Part shown: piece after piece, positions 1 to 8,984 of the stretch
Numbering within the stretch: position 1 is the first letter of the stretch
Layout: each line of letters starts with the position of its first letter
Assembly (NCBI RefSeq): GCF_014647415.1
Contig: NZ_BMPD01000006.1
Location: forward strand, 100,075-164,074
Source: Haloarcula sebkhae
GTDB lineage: Archaea; Halobacteriota; Halobacteria; Halobacteriales; Haloarculaceae
Length of the DNA stretch: 64,000 nt
Reading direction: 5' to 3'
Program-made: the position numbers and the translations under genes
Notes under the pieces: generated by a model
Databases searched by the model: none
What the model was told of the DNA's origin: nothing
What the model saw: the letters and a program-made list of their open reading frames with translations, nothing else

Positions 1-119
1 ACGCGGCGACGTTTTTGACGACGTACGACTACTCGCCAGGTGCGATTCAGGCAGCGGCGAAAACACTGGCGGGGACAGTCGAACCAACTGGAACGCTCCC
101 GGTCACGATTCCCAAGTGA
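1..119 (+). CDS. Glycoside hydrolase family 3 protein, C-terminal end only
   Basis: The frame is open from base 3 and stops with TGA at 117-119, giving the last 39 residues. They contain YDYSPGAIQAAAKTLAG followed by EPTGTLPVTIPK. This resembles the end of beta-N-acetylhexosaminidase (NagZ-type) and other GH3 enzymes, where a conserved 'P.G.LPVTIP' closes the C-terminal domain. Most of the gene lies outside the window, so no catalytic residue can be checked. The PIG-L deacetylase and SelA-like gene that follow on the other strand would suit an amino-sugar locus. Confidence 0.6.
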   Translation, partial: AATFLTTYDYSPGAIQAAAKTLAGTVEPTGTLPVTIPK

Positions 120-158
120 GGTATCTTCAAAGACGGTGCTGCTGAAGTGCCCGAGAGG

Positions 159-863
159 CTATCCGAGGAATTCCTGTGCAGATTCGTGGAGCGGGACGAA
201 CCCCTCCGCACTCCGGGCACCAGCCTGTTTCCCGAACACGAGATTCTCGGCGCGAAGTCCGTCGATGAGATTGTCGAACTCGGCATCGATGCCCCCGTGC
301 TCGACGAGGAACTCCACCTGTGACTCGTGTTTCTTGATTGCTGTGACCTTTTGTTCCAGATACCCATCGATATCGATGAACATGGAGGGGGTAAACTCCG
401 AAGTCGGCTTGCCGAAGTAGTAGATGTTGTCCGGATCGCAGGGTTCGAAATCCGTCTCAACGAGGGGGAGCGACGCCATGTAGTAGGCGTCCGTAACTAA
501 CCGTGAGGTCGCCCGGTGGTCTGGATGCAGATCGTCTTTGTAATGCGTGAGGATTATGTCCGGGTCGTACTCCCGGATTACATCAACCATCTCGACACGG
601 TTCTCTAGGGAGTAAGTGATCCGCCCGTCTTTGAACTCGAGAAAAGCGACTTCTGACGCGCCTAATACCGCTCCCGAGTCGCGGGCCTCCTGTTCACGCA
701 CTCGCCCGACCGCTTCCTGTGAGTCCGTTCGCAGCCCGCCGTATTCTCCCCGAGTCATGTGGACGATACTGACCTCGTCACCACGTTCAGCGTGCTTTGC
801 TATCGTACCGCCACAGAAGACATCTGCGTCGTCTGGGTGGGCAACTACTACGAGGATATCCAT
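159..863 (-). CDS. PIG-L/LmbE family deacetylase
   Basis: This is a 234-residue protein. PIG-L family enzymes are metal-dependent hydrolases that remove acetyl groups from N-acetylglucosamine-type substrates. The N-terminal AHPDDAD at residues 8-14 is the family metal-binding motif, and a second His motif (DLHPDHRAT) lies near residue 110. Length is normal for the family and no signal peptide is present, so it should be cytoplasmic. It is transcribed away from the GH3 fragment and sits just downstream of the SelA-like gene in the same direction. Deacetylation of an imported amino sugar is the simplest guess; the exact substrate is unknown. Confidence 0.85.
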   Translation of the reverse strand: MDILVVVAHPDDADVFCGGTIAKHAERGDEVSIVHMTRGEYGGLRTDSQEAVGRVREQEARDSGAVLGASEVAFLEFKDGRITYSLENRVEMVDVIREYDPDIILTHYKDDLHPDHRATSRLVTDAYYMASLPLVETDFEPCDPDNIYYFGKPTSEFTPSMFIDIDGYLEQKVTAIKKHESQVEFLVEHGGIDAEFDNLIDGLRAENLVFGKQAGARSAEGFVPLHESAQEFLG

Positions 864-907
864 ACTATGCTATGGTATTGTAAGTTATTATTTATATTTT
901 TTCTTCG

Positions 908-2125
908 TCACAGATGTGTGAGCAGGCGGTCGACGACGTACGTAGCACCGTCTTCGTCAAGGCACATTGGATTGAGAACAATCTCTCCAACGTCGATACG
1001 ATCCTCACCGACATACACGCGGGGGTCCTCCCGCTGAAGCTCTGAGACCAGCGTCGCTGCCGAGGGGGTGGATTGGGAGCTAGAGATATCGACAATAACG
1101 TGAGGTGCCACACTTTGCTCACCGCCAGCGACAACTGTGGTCGCCACGCCCGCTGACTCGAGCTGGCTCGCCATGCTCTGGGCGAGATTCTCCCACTCGG
1201 CAACAAGCGCTTCCTGATCCTCCTCGATGAATAGTTCCAGCGCGCGAATGAGGCCGACAAGTTCCTCCTTACCAACCTTGAGCGACCGGCCGATACCCTG
1301 TCTGGGGACTCCATCGAATCGTTCCGTGTCGATAAGCGAACTGGGTGGGTTCCAGACCCGGCGATCGACGTGCATATCTTGATGTTGGACGGCGATTGAA
1401 CGGATATACCGACGTTTGCCGGCGATGAGACCCGTCGTCTGTGGGCCACGGATTCCTTTGCCACCGCTGAACACCACTATGTCCGCTCCCTGCTCGACGA
1501 AACGAGAGAGGTTTTCAATGGGCGGAACTTCGGCGGCAGCGTCGACAATCACGGGCACATCGTGTCGGTGTGCAATTTCCGAGACAGTAGAGAGTTCGGG
1601 CTGCGTGTATGTTTTCTGGACGTACGCAACCCCAGCAGTGTTTTCGTCGATGGCGCTTTCGATTTCCCAAGGTTCAACGTTTGTTGCACCGGTTCCGAGG
1701 TGGTAATCGTTTGTTCCGACATCGACGATGTTTGCGCCAGCCGCCCGCAATGCGTGGTCGTACCCCGTTCGGTGAGTCCGGGGCATCACAATGTCGGTTG
1801 GTGCGTCTGTCGGATGGGGCAACTCCGACATAGTCTTCGGGTCGTCCCCCGCGATCGCGGCAGCTGCGGCCAACAACAGACCGGCTTCAGCACCTGGCGA
1901 AACGTATCCGGCTTCCGCCCCAGCGATTTCAGCGATCTGTTCGGACGCCTTCGCTTCTAGATCACTCAACTGAACGAATTCGTCGGCAGCAGCGCGCATG
2001 GCGTCTGCGGCTTCCTCTCGAATAAGGCTGCCACCGATCCGCGTTTTCGTTCCCGCTGCATTGATGACCGGCGTGACACCCAACTGACGATACACCGACT
2101 CTGACTCTGTTGTGAATGGAACCAT
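908..2125 (-). CDS. SelA-like PLP-dependent enzyme (aminotransferase/lyase fold)
   Basis: The start at 2125 (MVPFTTES) gives 405 residues; the frame is open further upstream, but that part would run into the divergent ATPase gene. The N-terminus YRQLGVTPVINAAGTKTRIGG is typical of the SelA / D-glucosaminate-6-phosphate ammonia-lyase group. The likely Schiff-base lysine is K223 in SGGKGIRGPQ. SelA homologues without a selenocysteine system usually act on small amino-sugar or amino-acid substrates. Its neighbours, the PIG-L deacetylase and a sugar-type ABC ATPase, fit an amino-sugar acid ammonia-lyase or a related role, but the reaction is not proven by sequence. Confidence 0.7.
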   Translation of the reverse strand: MVPFTTESESVYRQLGVTPVINAAGTKTRIGGSLIREEAADAMRAAADEFVQLSDLEAKASEQIAEIAGAEAGYVSPGAEAGLLLAAAAAIAGDDPKTMSELPHPTDAPTDIVMPRTHRTGYDHALRAAGANIVDVGTNDYHLGTGATNVEPWEIESAIDENTAGVAYVQKTYTQPELSTVSEIAHRHDVPVIVDAAAEVPPIENLSRFVEQGADIVVFSGGKGIRGPQTTGLIAGKRRYIRSIAVQHQDMHVDRRVWNPPSSLIDTERFDGVPRQGIGRSLKVGKEELVGLIRALELFIEEDQEALVAEWENLAQSMASQLESAGVATTVVAGGEQSVAPHVIVDISSSQSTPSAATLVSELQREDPRVYVGEDRIDVGEIVLNPMCLDEDGATYVVDRLLTHL

Positions 2126-2223
2126 AGTTGTGCTCTTTTCACTACCGCTAGTCCCGTATACGAACTCAAATCCGCTCCAGGTATATGAAAGGTTCCCATC
2201 TATAATCGAAGAACACAAACTAT

Positions 2224-2230
2224 TATATAT
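2224..2230 (+). promoter_or_regulatory. TATA box for the lone UgpC/MalK-type ATPase
   Basis: TATATAT is centred about 30 nt before the ATG at 2257, the usual spacing for a leaderless haloarchaeal transcript. It lies in the 131-bp space between divergent genes. Confidence 0.5.
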
Positions 2231-2256
2231 CTCTGTGAAGCAATAACGGGTATTGC

Positions 2257-3387
2257 ATGGCACAGTTAGCGCTCGATAACCTTGTCAAGACGTTCTCCGA
2301 CGGGAGCGACGAGGTTGTCGCTGTCGATACGGTGGACATGTCGCTGAACGACGGCGAGTTTCTAGTACTGGTCGGCCCATCCGGCTGTGGAAAATCGACA
2401 ACCTTGCGGATGATTGCCGGGCTTGAGACGGTGACTGAGGGCGATATTTTGATCGGAGACGAGTCCGTTATCGGTACCGAGCCCCGTGACCGCGATATCG
2501 CGATGGTGTTTCAGAATTACGCGCTCTATCCACATATGACCGCAAAGGAGAATATGTCGTTCGGCTTGAAGATGACGACAGATCTGGAGACGGAGACAAT
2601 TGAGCAGCGTGTAACCGAGACAGCCGAGATGATGGGCATCGAGGACCTCCTTGATGATCCGCCAAAGGAGCTATCTGGCGGCCAGCAACAGCGAGTGGCG
2701 CTCGGGAGAGCAATCGTTCGGGACCCGGCAGTGTTCTTGATGGACGAACCGCTAAGCAATCTGGATGCCAAACTCCGGACAAAAATGCGGACCGAACTAA
2801 AGAGCCTCCAGAACGAACTTGACGTGACAACGATTTACGTTACCCACGACCAGACGGAGGCAATGACGATGGGAGACCGTATCGCTATTCTGGACGACGG
2901 CGTGTTACAGCAGGTTGGAACGCCGCTTGAGTGTTATCACCGTCCAGCCAATCGGTTTGTCGCCGGATTCATCGGGTCGCCCTCGATGAACTTCATACCT
3001 GCCGCTGTCGAGGACGGATCGCTAGTGCATCAGGAGTTTACCTACGCGCTGTCCGCTGAAACCGCCGCTCAACTCGACGGGTACGAGGAGGTCATCCTCG
3101 GTGTCCGGCCCGAAGATATTCAGCTCAGCACCGCGACAGGCCCGGAGCAGACAGTTACGGCGACCGTCGATGTCGTCGAACCACTTGGAGACCTGTTTCA
3201 TGTGTACGTGACCATCGACGGGCAGCAGTACACGGTCACCGTCGAGGATGGGTCGAGCCTCGGGAACGGCGTCACGGTCGGATTGCGGTTCCCAGAGGAT
3301 GCCATCCATCTCTTTGATGCGGACTCCGGTACGGCGATCAAAAACAACGAAACGGAAATCGACGAAGAGAGTCCGGTCGCAGCCTGA
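2257..3387 (+). CDS. MalK/UgpC-type ABC transporter ATPase, no adjacent permease
   Basis: This 376-residue ATPase belongs to the carbohydrate (CUT1) importer group. Walker A is GPSGCGKST at residues 40-48, the signature LSGGQ is at 139-143, and Walker B VFLMDEP is at 159-165. A C-terminal OB-like (TOBE) regulatory domain follows from about residue 240. No binding protein or permease lies within reach on either side. It may energise permeases encoded elsewhere, as MalK-type subunits are often shared. A closely related ATPase is encoded with a full ugp transporter at 54983-56122. A short T-run follows the stop codon. Confidence 0.9.
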   Translation: MAQLALDNLVKTFSDGSDEVVAVDTVDMSLNDGEFLVLVGPSGCGKSTTLRMIAGLETVTEGDILIGDESVIGTEPRDRDIAMVFQNYALYPHMTAKENMSFGLKMTTDLETETIEQRVTETAEMMGIEDLLDDPPKELSGGQQQRVALGRAIVRDPAVFLMDEPLSNLDAKLRTKMRTELKSLQNELDVTTIYVTHDQTEAMTMGDRIAILDDGVLQQVGTPLECYHRPANRFVAGFIGSPSMNFIPAAVEDGSLVHQEFTYALSAETAAQLDGYEEVILGVRPEDIQLSTATGPEQTVTATVDVVEPLGDLFHVYVTIDGQQYTVTVEDGSSLGNGVTVGLRFPEDAIHLFDADSGTAIKNNETEIDEESPVAA

Positions 3388-4444
3388 TTTTTTCTGATTC
3401 CGCCCCACTCGATAGTACGTGTATGGAGAATAACCGAGAAGGGTGCCCAGTGGTAGTAACGGCCGGGAAGGAAACTGGGGGGAAGCGGCTCGGAACCGAC
3501 CCATTGTAACAGTGCTCTGAGAGCAGGACTGGCTGATGCTATGATATGATACCTGCTTGCCCAGTATTCAATATTCCCTCTCTGCGAGGGAGTTCGGGAA
3601 TTCGTGTCGTAATATGAAATTTAGTCACGCAACCACCAAGAGTAGCTAACAAGGCGGAGCGGCTTGCTAGGTGAACCATTATCGTTGTGAGGCATCATGA
3701 CCGCAACAGCGCCCTGTTTCGTAATACGACATCTCTGGGACCGTCAGATAACAGGCGTACAGATATTATCGGGGTGGTCGGCTGATCTACACTATCCACT
3801 AGACGGCCGAGAGTAGCGGAGAGACAGATGCAACCCTGACTGAGATTCAACACCTGTGAACAATCCTCACTGTCAGTTGGATGGTTACACTGCAGATCTA
3901 GAGCCCGCATACCTCAGCGGGAGGCTCACGGAATAACATGCGTACGGCTGTTATTCGATTCGGAATCAGTCTGAGAGTGTCCGGTTGTAAGTGATAGTAT
4001 CGACGTTGGAGTGAAGACCAGTATCGAGGCACTACAAGAAGTGGTTTGCGAGGAGAGTGCTGAGTACGAACAGGGCAAGTCGAAACGGACTAGGAGACCG
4101 TGACGGGACTGGTCCTGGTAAGATTGCTATCCGTGTCACGTTTTTACTTGCATTTCGTATGCTGGGACCTAGTTCAATCAGATTGAACAGGGTAGTGATC
4201 GAGAAAGTGTCAGAGTCCGAGATCTGCATTGGCCGGAACCAGAACACCGGTATGATGCCGCCTTATTCCGTTTTTGAGTGGCATACCGTGGTCAATGGGG
4301 ACGCAAACGGAACAGACGGAATTTCGCAGGGTTACTGGATTGCCGAGTTTTGGGTAGGTATATCATGGTGCAGTCGCCGCCACGCCACTGAGAATACACC
4401 AGCGATCACAGCCCCCGGACATAGAGTTCAATCTTGTTGAATAA
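3388..4444. other. About 1 kb with no recognisable gene
   Basis: The open frames here are short and show no family resemblance. A small hairpin CCCTC/GAGGG lies at 3576-3590. The stretch may be decayed coding or mobile DNA, but no remnant could be identified. Confidence 0.5.
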
Positions 4445-4452
4445 TTTTATAA
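4445..4452 (+). promoter_or_regulatory. TATA box of the first IclR gene
   Basis: TTTTATAA is centred 26 nt before the ATG at 4475, consistent with a leaderless mRNA. Confidence 0.5.
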
Positions 4453-4474
4453 ACAGGTAGCCAAATATACGCGT

Positions 4475-5227
4475 ATGACAGGACAAGGCCCAATAGAGTC
4501 CGCCGGAAGGGTGCTGGATATTATTGAAGCACTGAAAACGGAACAGGCACTCGGCGTCACTGAGCTGGCAGAGCGGGTGGAGATGCCCAAGAGTACAGTC
4601 CACGTTCATCTCTCAACACTTCAGAGCCGAGGCTACGTCGTCCAAGACCAGAACAAGGCGTATCGGCTGAGCTTACGGTTTCTGGATATTGGGATGAAAG
4701 TCCGCGAGCGACAGGAAATGTACCAGGAGGTCGCCCCGAAACTGAACGAGATAGCCGACGAAACTGATGAAAAAGCGTGGTGGATCGTCGAAGAGAACGG
4801 AAAAGCGGTCTTTCTGGCCAAAGCGCTCGGCAGTCGGGCGATTCAGACAAATTCACAGATCGGCCAGTACACCGAGCTGTACAGGCTCGCTGGTGGCATG
4901 GCAATCCTCTCAGTGTTGCCGAAACACCGGCGGGAGACAATCCTCGGAAGCTACGACTACCCTCTCCCCGACGGTCGGGATCGGCAGGAACTCGAAGCAG
5001 AACTCGACGAGATTCAGGACCGCGGCGTCGCCTACGGCATTGACCAGTTCCTCGAAGGCGTAGCCGGCGTCGGTGCCCCGCTAGTAGACAACGCCGGCAA
5101 CACGTACGGTGCCATCAGTGTCTCGGGACCAGCGAACCGGTTAGACTCGGATCGCATCGAGAACGAACTGACCGACCTCATCCGTGGAATCTCCGGCGAG
5201 CTACAGGTGAATCTCTCGTATCAGTAG
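4475..5227 (+). CDS. IclR family transcriptional regulator
   Basis: This is a 250-residue protein. An N-terminal winged helix-turn-helix (about residues 8-70, with ALGVTELAERVEMPKSTVHVHL) is followed by the IclR effector-binding domain, recognised by the closing GVGAPLVDNAGNTYGAISVSGPANRL. IclR proteins in haloarchaea and bacteria commonly control aromatic or sugar-acid catabolism by binding a small-molecule inducer. It converges with the Liv transporter operon, so it may regulate that operon or the unidentified region upstream. A second member of the family is encoded at 14373-15143. Confidence 0.93.
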   Translation: MTGQGPIESAGRVLDIIEALKTEQALGVTELAERVEMPKSTVHVHLSTLQSRGYVVQDQNKAYRLSLRFLDIGMKVRERQEMYQEVAPKLNEIADETDEKAWWIVEENGKAVFLAKALGSRAIQTNSQIGQYTELYRLAGGMAILSVLPKHRRETILGSYDYPLPDGRDRQELEAELDEIQDRGVAYGIDQFLEGVAGVGAPLVDNAGNTYGAISVSGPANRLDSDRIENELTDLIRGISGELQVNLSYQ

Positions 5228-5408
5228 TTCTACTGACTTGAACACCGTTGATCTGGGCAAAGACACCTGTGAGACCACTCGATTCCCTCCGAATAACGCT
5301 GTGACACGATGGGAGCCGATTCAATAGAATAGAACGTGCCATGTGGTGTGTTCACATCTAGACTGTCGATACCGCTCGATGCATAGAGCTCGAATTATGG
5401 TCGGTAAA

Positions 5409-5453
5409 CCCCGTCTCGAACGGGGCCCGACACTATACGACCCGGTGACCGGG
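5409..5453. terminator. Two GC-rich hairpins between convergent iclR and livF
   Basis: CCCCGT/ACGGGG (5409-5425) and CCCGGT/ACCGGG (5441-5453) form two adjacent hairpins between the ends of convergent genes. They may act as a bidirectional terminator or mRNA 3' end; no strong T-run follows. Confidence 0.4.
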
Positions 5454-5475
5454 GTCCAGATCGTTGTCGCCATAG

Positions 5476-6198
5476 TCAGTCAGTGACACCGACGCCGAGG
5501 TGTCTGTCGAGTACTTCCTCGTTGTTCTGGATCTCCGCCGCAGTCCCCTGGTGGACGATCTCACCTTTTTCCAGGATATACGTGTACTCTGAGACCGCCA
5601 GTGCTACTGGAATGTTCTGCTCAACGACCAGCACTGTGATCCCCTGCTCGTTCAGTTCGAGGATTAGGTCCTCGATCTGCCGGACCACGTATGGTGCGAG
5701 CCCTTCGGTCGGTTCGTCAAGCAACAGCAGATCCGGGTCGGCAGTCAGTGCACGGCCGACCGCGAGCATCTGCTGTTCGCCACCCGAAAGGACTGACCCG
5801 TCCTTGTGTTCGCGCTCTGCGAGGTTCTCGAACATATCCAGCACGTCGTCGACTGATGGCCCGTCAGGTGACTCAGCGCTGATCTCACCCATTCTAATGT
5901 TCTCTCGAACGGTCAGCTCGGGGAAGATCCGACGCTCTTCGGGAACGAACCCGATGCCGCGTCGGATCGTCGCTTCGGAATTGAGTGTCGTGATGTCCTC
6001 ACCGTTGAACGTTATTGTCCCTCCAGTCGGGGTAATGTTGCCGACAATTGAGCGGAGCGTGGTTGTCTTGCCGACGCCGTTTCGCCCGACCAGCGACACA
6101 ACGCTTCCACGTTCGACATCCATCGAGACGCCCTGTAGCACTTCGGTCATCCCGTACCCGGCCCGGACACCTTCGAGGGAGAGTAGTGGGTCGGTCAT
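5476..6198 (-). CDS. livF: Branched-chain amino acid type ABC transporter ATPase LivF
   Basis: This 240-residue ATPase has Walker A GRNGVGKTT at 38-46 and signature LSGGE at 137-141, with a LivF-type C-terminus. It is the last gene of a livK-livHM-livG-livF operon on the minus strand and overlaps livG by 4 bp. LivF and LivG form the cytoplasmic motor of HAAT importers, which carry branched-chain amino acids and, in many relatives, amides or aromatic acids. The substrate cannot be read from the ATPase. Confidence 0.93.
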   Translation of the reverse strand: MTDPLLSLEGVRAGYGMTEVLQGVSMDVERGSVVSLVGRNGVGKTTTLRSIVGNITPTGGTITFNGEDITTLNSEATIRRGIGFVPEERRIFPELTVRENIRMGEISAESPDGPSVDDVLDMFENLAEREHKDGSVLSGGEQQMLAVGRALTADPDLLLLDEPTEGLAPYVVRQIEDLILELNEQGITVLVVEQNIPVALAVSEYTYILEKGEIVHQGTAAEIQNNEEVLDRHLGVGVTD

Positions 6199-6959
6199 TC
6201 TCTGACACCACCGAGGTACGCATCGCGGACGTCTTCGTTATTTGCGATCTCTTCGGGTGTCCCGCTTGCGAGTTCTTCGCCGCGAGTAAGGACGGTGATC
6301 CGGTCCGAGACACGCATCACGAGGTCGATATCGTGTTCGATAAGCATCAGCGACCGATCTGAGAGGACCTCATCGATAAGGTTCATCGTGGCCTGTGTTT
6401 CCTCGCTACTCATTCCGGCGGTCGGTTCGTCAAGCATGACGAGGTCCGGGTCTGTCGCCAGCACGAGACCCAGTTCGAGTCGGCGCTGGTCGCCGTACGC
6501 CAGGGCCTCCGCGTGCTCGTCGGCCCTGTCTTGGAGGCCGATCTGTTCCAGCACCGTCCGGGTTTGCTCCGCGATCTCCTCGAAGCCGTTCTTGTCGCGA
6601 AACAGCGCTTCGCCGGGGTTGATTTCGTCACTGTAGACCGACTGTGCTGCCAGACGCACGTTTTCTCGAACGGTGAGGCCGCCGAAAACATTGGTAATCT
6701 GGAACGACCGTCCCAGTCCGCGGCCAACCCGTTCGTGTGGCGCGACGTTAGTAATATCCTCACCCTTGAACCGCACGACGCCTTCTGACGGCGATAGTGC
6801 GCCAGTGATGAGATTAAACGTCGTTGTCTTCCCGGCCCCGTTTGGCCCGATAACGCTCCTGAACTCACCATCCGAAACCGACAGCGACACGTCGTCAACA
6901 GCGGTGAGTTTGCCGAACCGCTTCGTCAGTCCGTCCGTTTCGAGTACAGTCTCAGTCAT
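6195..6959 (-). CDS. livG: Branched-chain amino acid type ABC transporter ATPase LivG
   Basis: This 254-residue ATPase has Walker A GPNGAGKT at 38-45. The signature is LAYGDQRR at 153-160 in place of LSGGQ, as is usual for LivG proteins. It pairs with LivF, whose gene overlaps its end by 4 bp, and its own start overlaps the end of the permease gene by 8 bp. This spacing points to translational coupling in one operon. Confidence 0.93.
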   Translation of the reverse strand: MTETVLETDGLTKRFGKLTAVDDVSLSVSDGEFRSVIGPNGAGKTTTFNLITGALSPSEGVVRFKGEDITNVAPHERVGRGLGRSFQITNVFGGLTVRENVRLAAQSVYSDEINPGEALFRDKNGFEEIAEQTRTVLEQIGLQDRADEHAEALAYGDQRRLELGLVLATDPDLVMLDEPTAGMSSEETQATMNLIDEVLSDRSLMLIEHDIDLVMRVSDRITVLTRGEELASGTPEEIANNEDVRDAYLGGVRE

Positions 6960-8976
6960 CGCTTCTCACTTCCGGCTCATCCATATCTACGGCACCATCC
7001 GCGTTGTTGGCCGTCTCCAGTCGCTGTGCGACGAGGGACGGAATCGATACGATACCGCGTGGGACGAACAGCACGAACAGAATAAACATCGTCCCGATGA
7101 TAAGCCGCCACTGGTCGGTGTACGACGAGAGGAATTCCTCGGCCCCGAAGAAGACGCCGGAGCCGATCATGGGACCGTACAGTGTTCCCATCCCACCGAA
7201 CAGCGCAATGACGATGACCTCCCCTGAGTGGATCCAGTTGAGTGTCTGGTCCGGCGAAATGATGACAGTCGACGGACTGACTGCGAGGAGGCCGCCGGCC
7301 AGTCCAGCCATGCCGCCGCTGATGACGAACGCTCGGCGCTTGTACCTGTTGACGTCGTACCCGATGAACTCCGCTCGCTCTTCGCTTTCCCGGATCGACT
7401 GCAGGACGCTGCCGAAGGGCGCGTTCATCATGCGCCGAGCGAACAGGAACGACAGCACGGCAATGAGTAGGGCGAGATAGTAGAACACGAACTGCTGTCC
7501 GAGTTCGTAGCCGAGGAGCCCGAACTCAATATTGGAGAGCGATTCCCCGACAGTACCGAGTCCGAGGAACGCCTCGAAGCCGAGCAGGCCGTCGCTCCCG
7601 CCGGTAAAGTCGAACTTGAACACAGCACTGTAGAGCAGCTCCGCGAACGCCAGCGTGATCATGGCGAAGTACACGCCGGAGACCCGAATCGAGAGGCTGC
7701 CGACGACCCAGGCCAAGACAGCACAGATGAGAATCGCCCCGAGTAACACGACAAAAACCGACTGCGAATAGTGTAACATGACGAGCGCGGCGGTGTATGC
7801 ACCGACGCCGTAGAACATCGTGTGGCCGAGCGGGACCAGTCCGGCATAGCCCATCACGATATCCAGACTCAGTGCGAAGATAGCCCAGATGAGTATCTCG
7901 TTGAGGACGACGAGGTAGTACTGATCTCCCATGAACAGGATCGCGATCGGGGCAAGCGCGAGCGCGACAACGGCAATACCACCGAGTCGTACCCGTGTGC
8001 TGTCTGCCAGTACCCCGCCGTACCCGCCGACGAGAATCTCGCCTTCGCCGTCCGACTCTTCACCCCGCGTTCCGAACAGACCTTGCGGTTTCACGAGCAA
8101 CACCGCAATCATAAGCAGGTACACGGTCAGCCCTTCCAGATTGGGGACAGTCAGCGTCGTGTCACCGAACGTGGCCAGAACGCTCCCACTGTAGGCCCGC
8201 ATCAGCGTCTGGACGACACCGACGAGTAACCCACCGAAGACGGCCCCTCTGAAGCTACCGAGGCCTCCGAGGACGACGACAACGAATGCTGGAATGATGA
8301 CGCTGTTCCCCATGCCAGTGTTCACGTTCTGGTAGCCGCCGAGGACAATCCCGGCGACGGCAGCGAGCGCCGCACCGACACCGAAGACCAGCGTGTAGTA
8401 CTGGTCGATGTCAATACCGACGTTGCGGACCATCTCACGGTCCTGTGACCCGGCACGGATGATCATCCCGTACTTCGTCCGGTTCAGCAGGTACCACGTC
8501 ACTACCGCGAGCAACGCGGCGAAGACGATCATGAAATAATTGTACACGGACACCTGCACGCCCAGTATGGACACGGGCCGGCTTAGATACTCCGGGACGG
8601 CTAGCTGTCGTTGCTGTGTCCCCCAGATAAGACGGATCACGTCGTTGATCACGAGCACGAGCCCGAACGTCAGGAGAATGTGATACAGCGGGTCTCGACC
8701 GTACAACGGCCGGACGGTCGTTCGTTCGATAGCGGCACCGATGAGACCGACGACGACCGGTGCAACCACTATCGCGATCCAGAACCCAGTCCCCGCGCCG
8801 AACGGCGCAATGATGCTCAGCGAGAAATACGCGCCGAGTGCGAACAGTTCGCCATGGGAGAAGTTGATCACGTCCATCACGCCGAAGATGACCGACAGTC
8901 CGGCGGCTAACAGGACGTAAACCATCCCCAGGGTGAGGCCATTCAGCAGTTGTTCGATGAAGTCGGCAGCAACCAT
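6952..8976 (-). CDS. Fused LivH-LivM permease of a HAAT-type ABC importer
   Basis: One 674-residue protein holds both membrane subunits that are normally separate. Residues 1 to about 300 are LivH-like (start MVAADFIEQLLNGLTLGMVY, then GLSVIFGVMDVINFSHGE). A hydrophilic linker containing GEESDGEGE follows at about 305-315. The rest is LivM-like (SLDIVMGYAGLVPLGHTMFY, then SIRVSGVYFAMITLAFAELL). There are many hydrophobic membrane segments in each half. The fusion would fix permease stoichiometry at 1:1. The gene sits between livK and livG in one operon, and the whole frame is intact, so the fusion is real unless the assembly is wrong at the linker. Confidence 0.92.
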   Translation of the reverse strand: MVAADFIEQLLNGLTLGMVYVLLAAGLSVIFGVMDVINFSHGELFALGAYFSLSIIAPFGAGTGFWIAIVVAPVVVGLIGAAIERTTVRPLYGRDPLYHILLTFGLVLVINDVIRLIWGTQQRQLAVPEYLSRPVSILGVQVSVYNYFMIVFAALLAVVTWYLLNRTKYGMIIRAGSQDREMVRNVGIDIDQYYTLVFGVGAALAAVAGIVLGGYQNVNTGMGNSVIIPAFVVVVLGGLGSFRGAVFGGLLVGVVQTLMRAYSGSVLATFGDTTLTVPNLEGLTVYLLMIAVLLVKPQGLFGTRGEESDGEGEILVGGYGGVLADSTRVRLGGIAVVALALAPIAILFMGDQYYLVVLNEILIWAIFALSLDIVMGYAGLVPLGHTMFYGVGAYTAALVMLHYSQSVFVVLLGAILICAVLAWVVGSLSIRVSGVYFAMITLAFAELLYSAVFKFDFTGGSDGLLGFEAFLGLGTVGESLSNIEFGLLGYELGQQFVFYYLALLIAVLSFLFARRMMNAPFGSVLQSIRESEERAEFIGYDVNRYKRRAFVISGGMAGLAGGLLAVSPSTVIISPDQTLNWIHSGEVIVIALFGGMGTLYGPMIGSGVFFGAEEFLSSYTDQWRLIIGTMFILFVLFVPRGIVSIPSLVAQRLETANNADGAVDMDEPEVRSDD

Positions 8977-8984
8977 CGTACTAC

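Noticed and set aside
4057..4440. A 127-residue open frame before the IclR gene
   Set aside because: No family resemblance and no clear promoter; the protein composition is not acidic as expected for a haloarchaeal gene.
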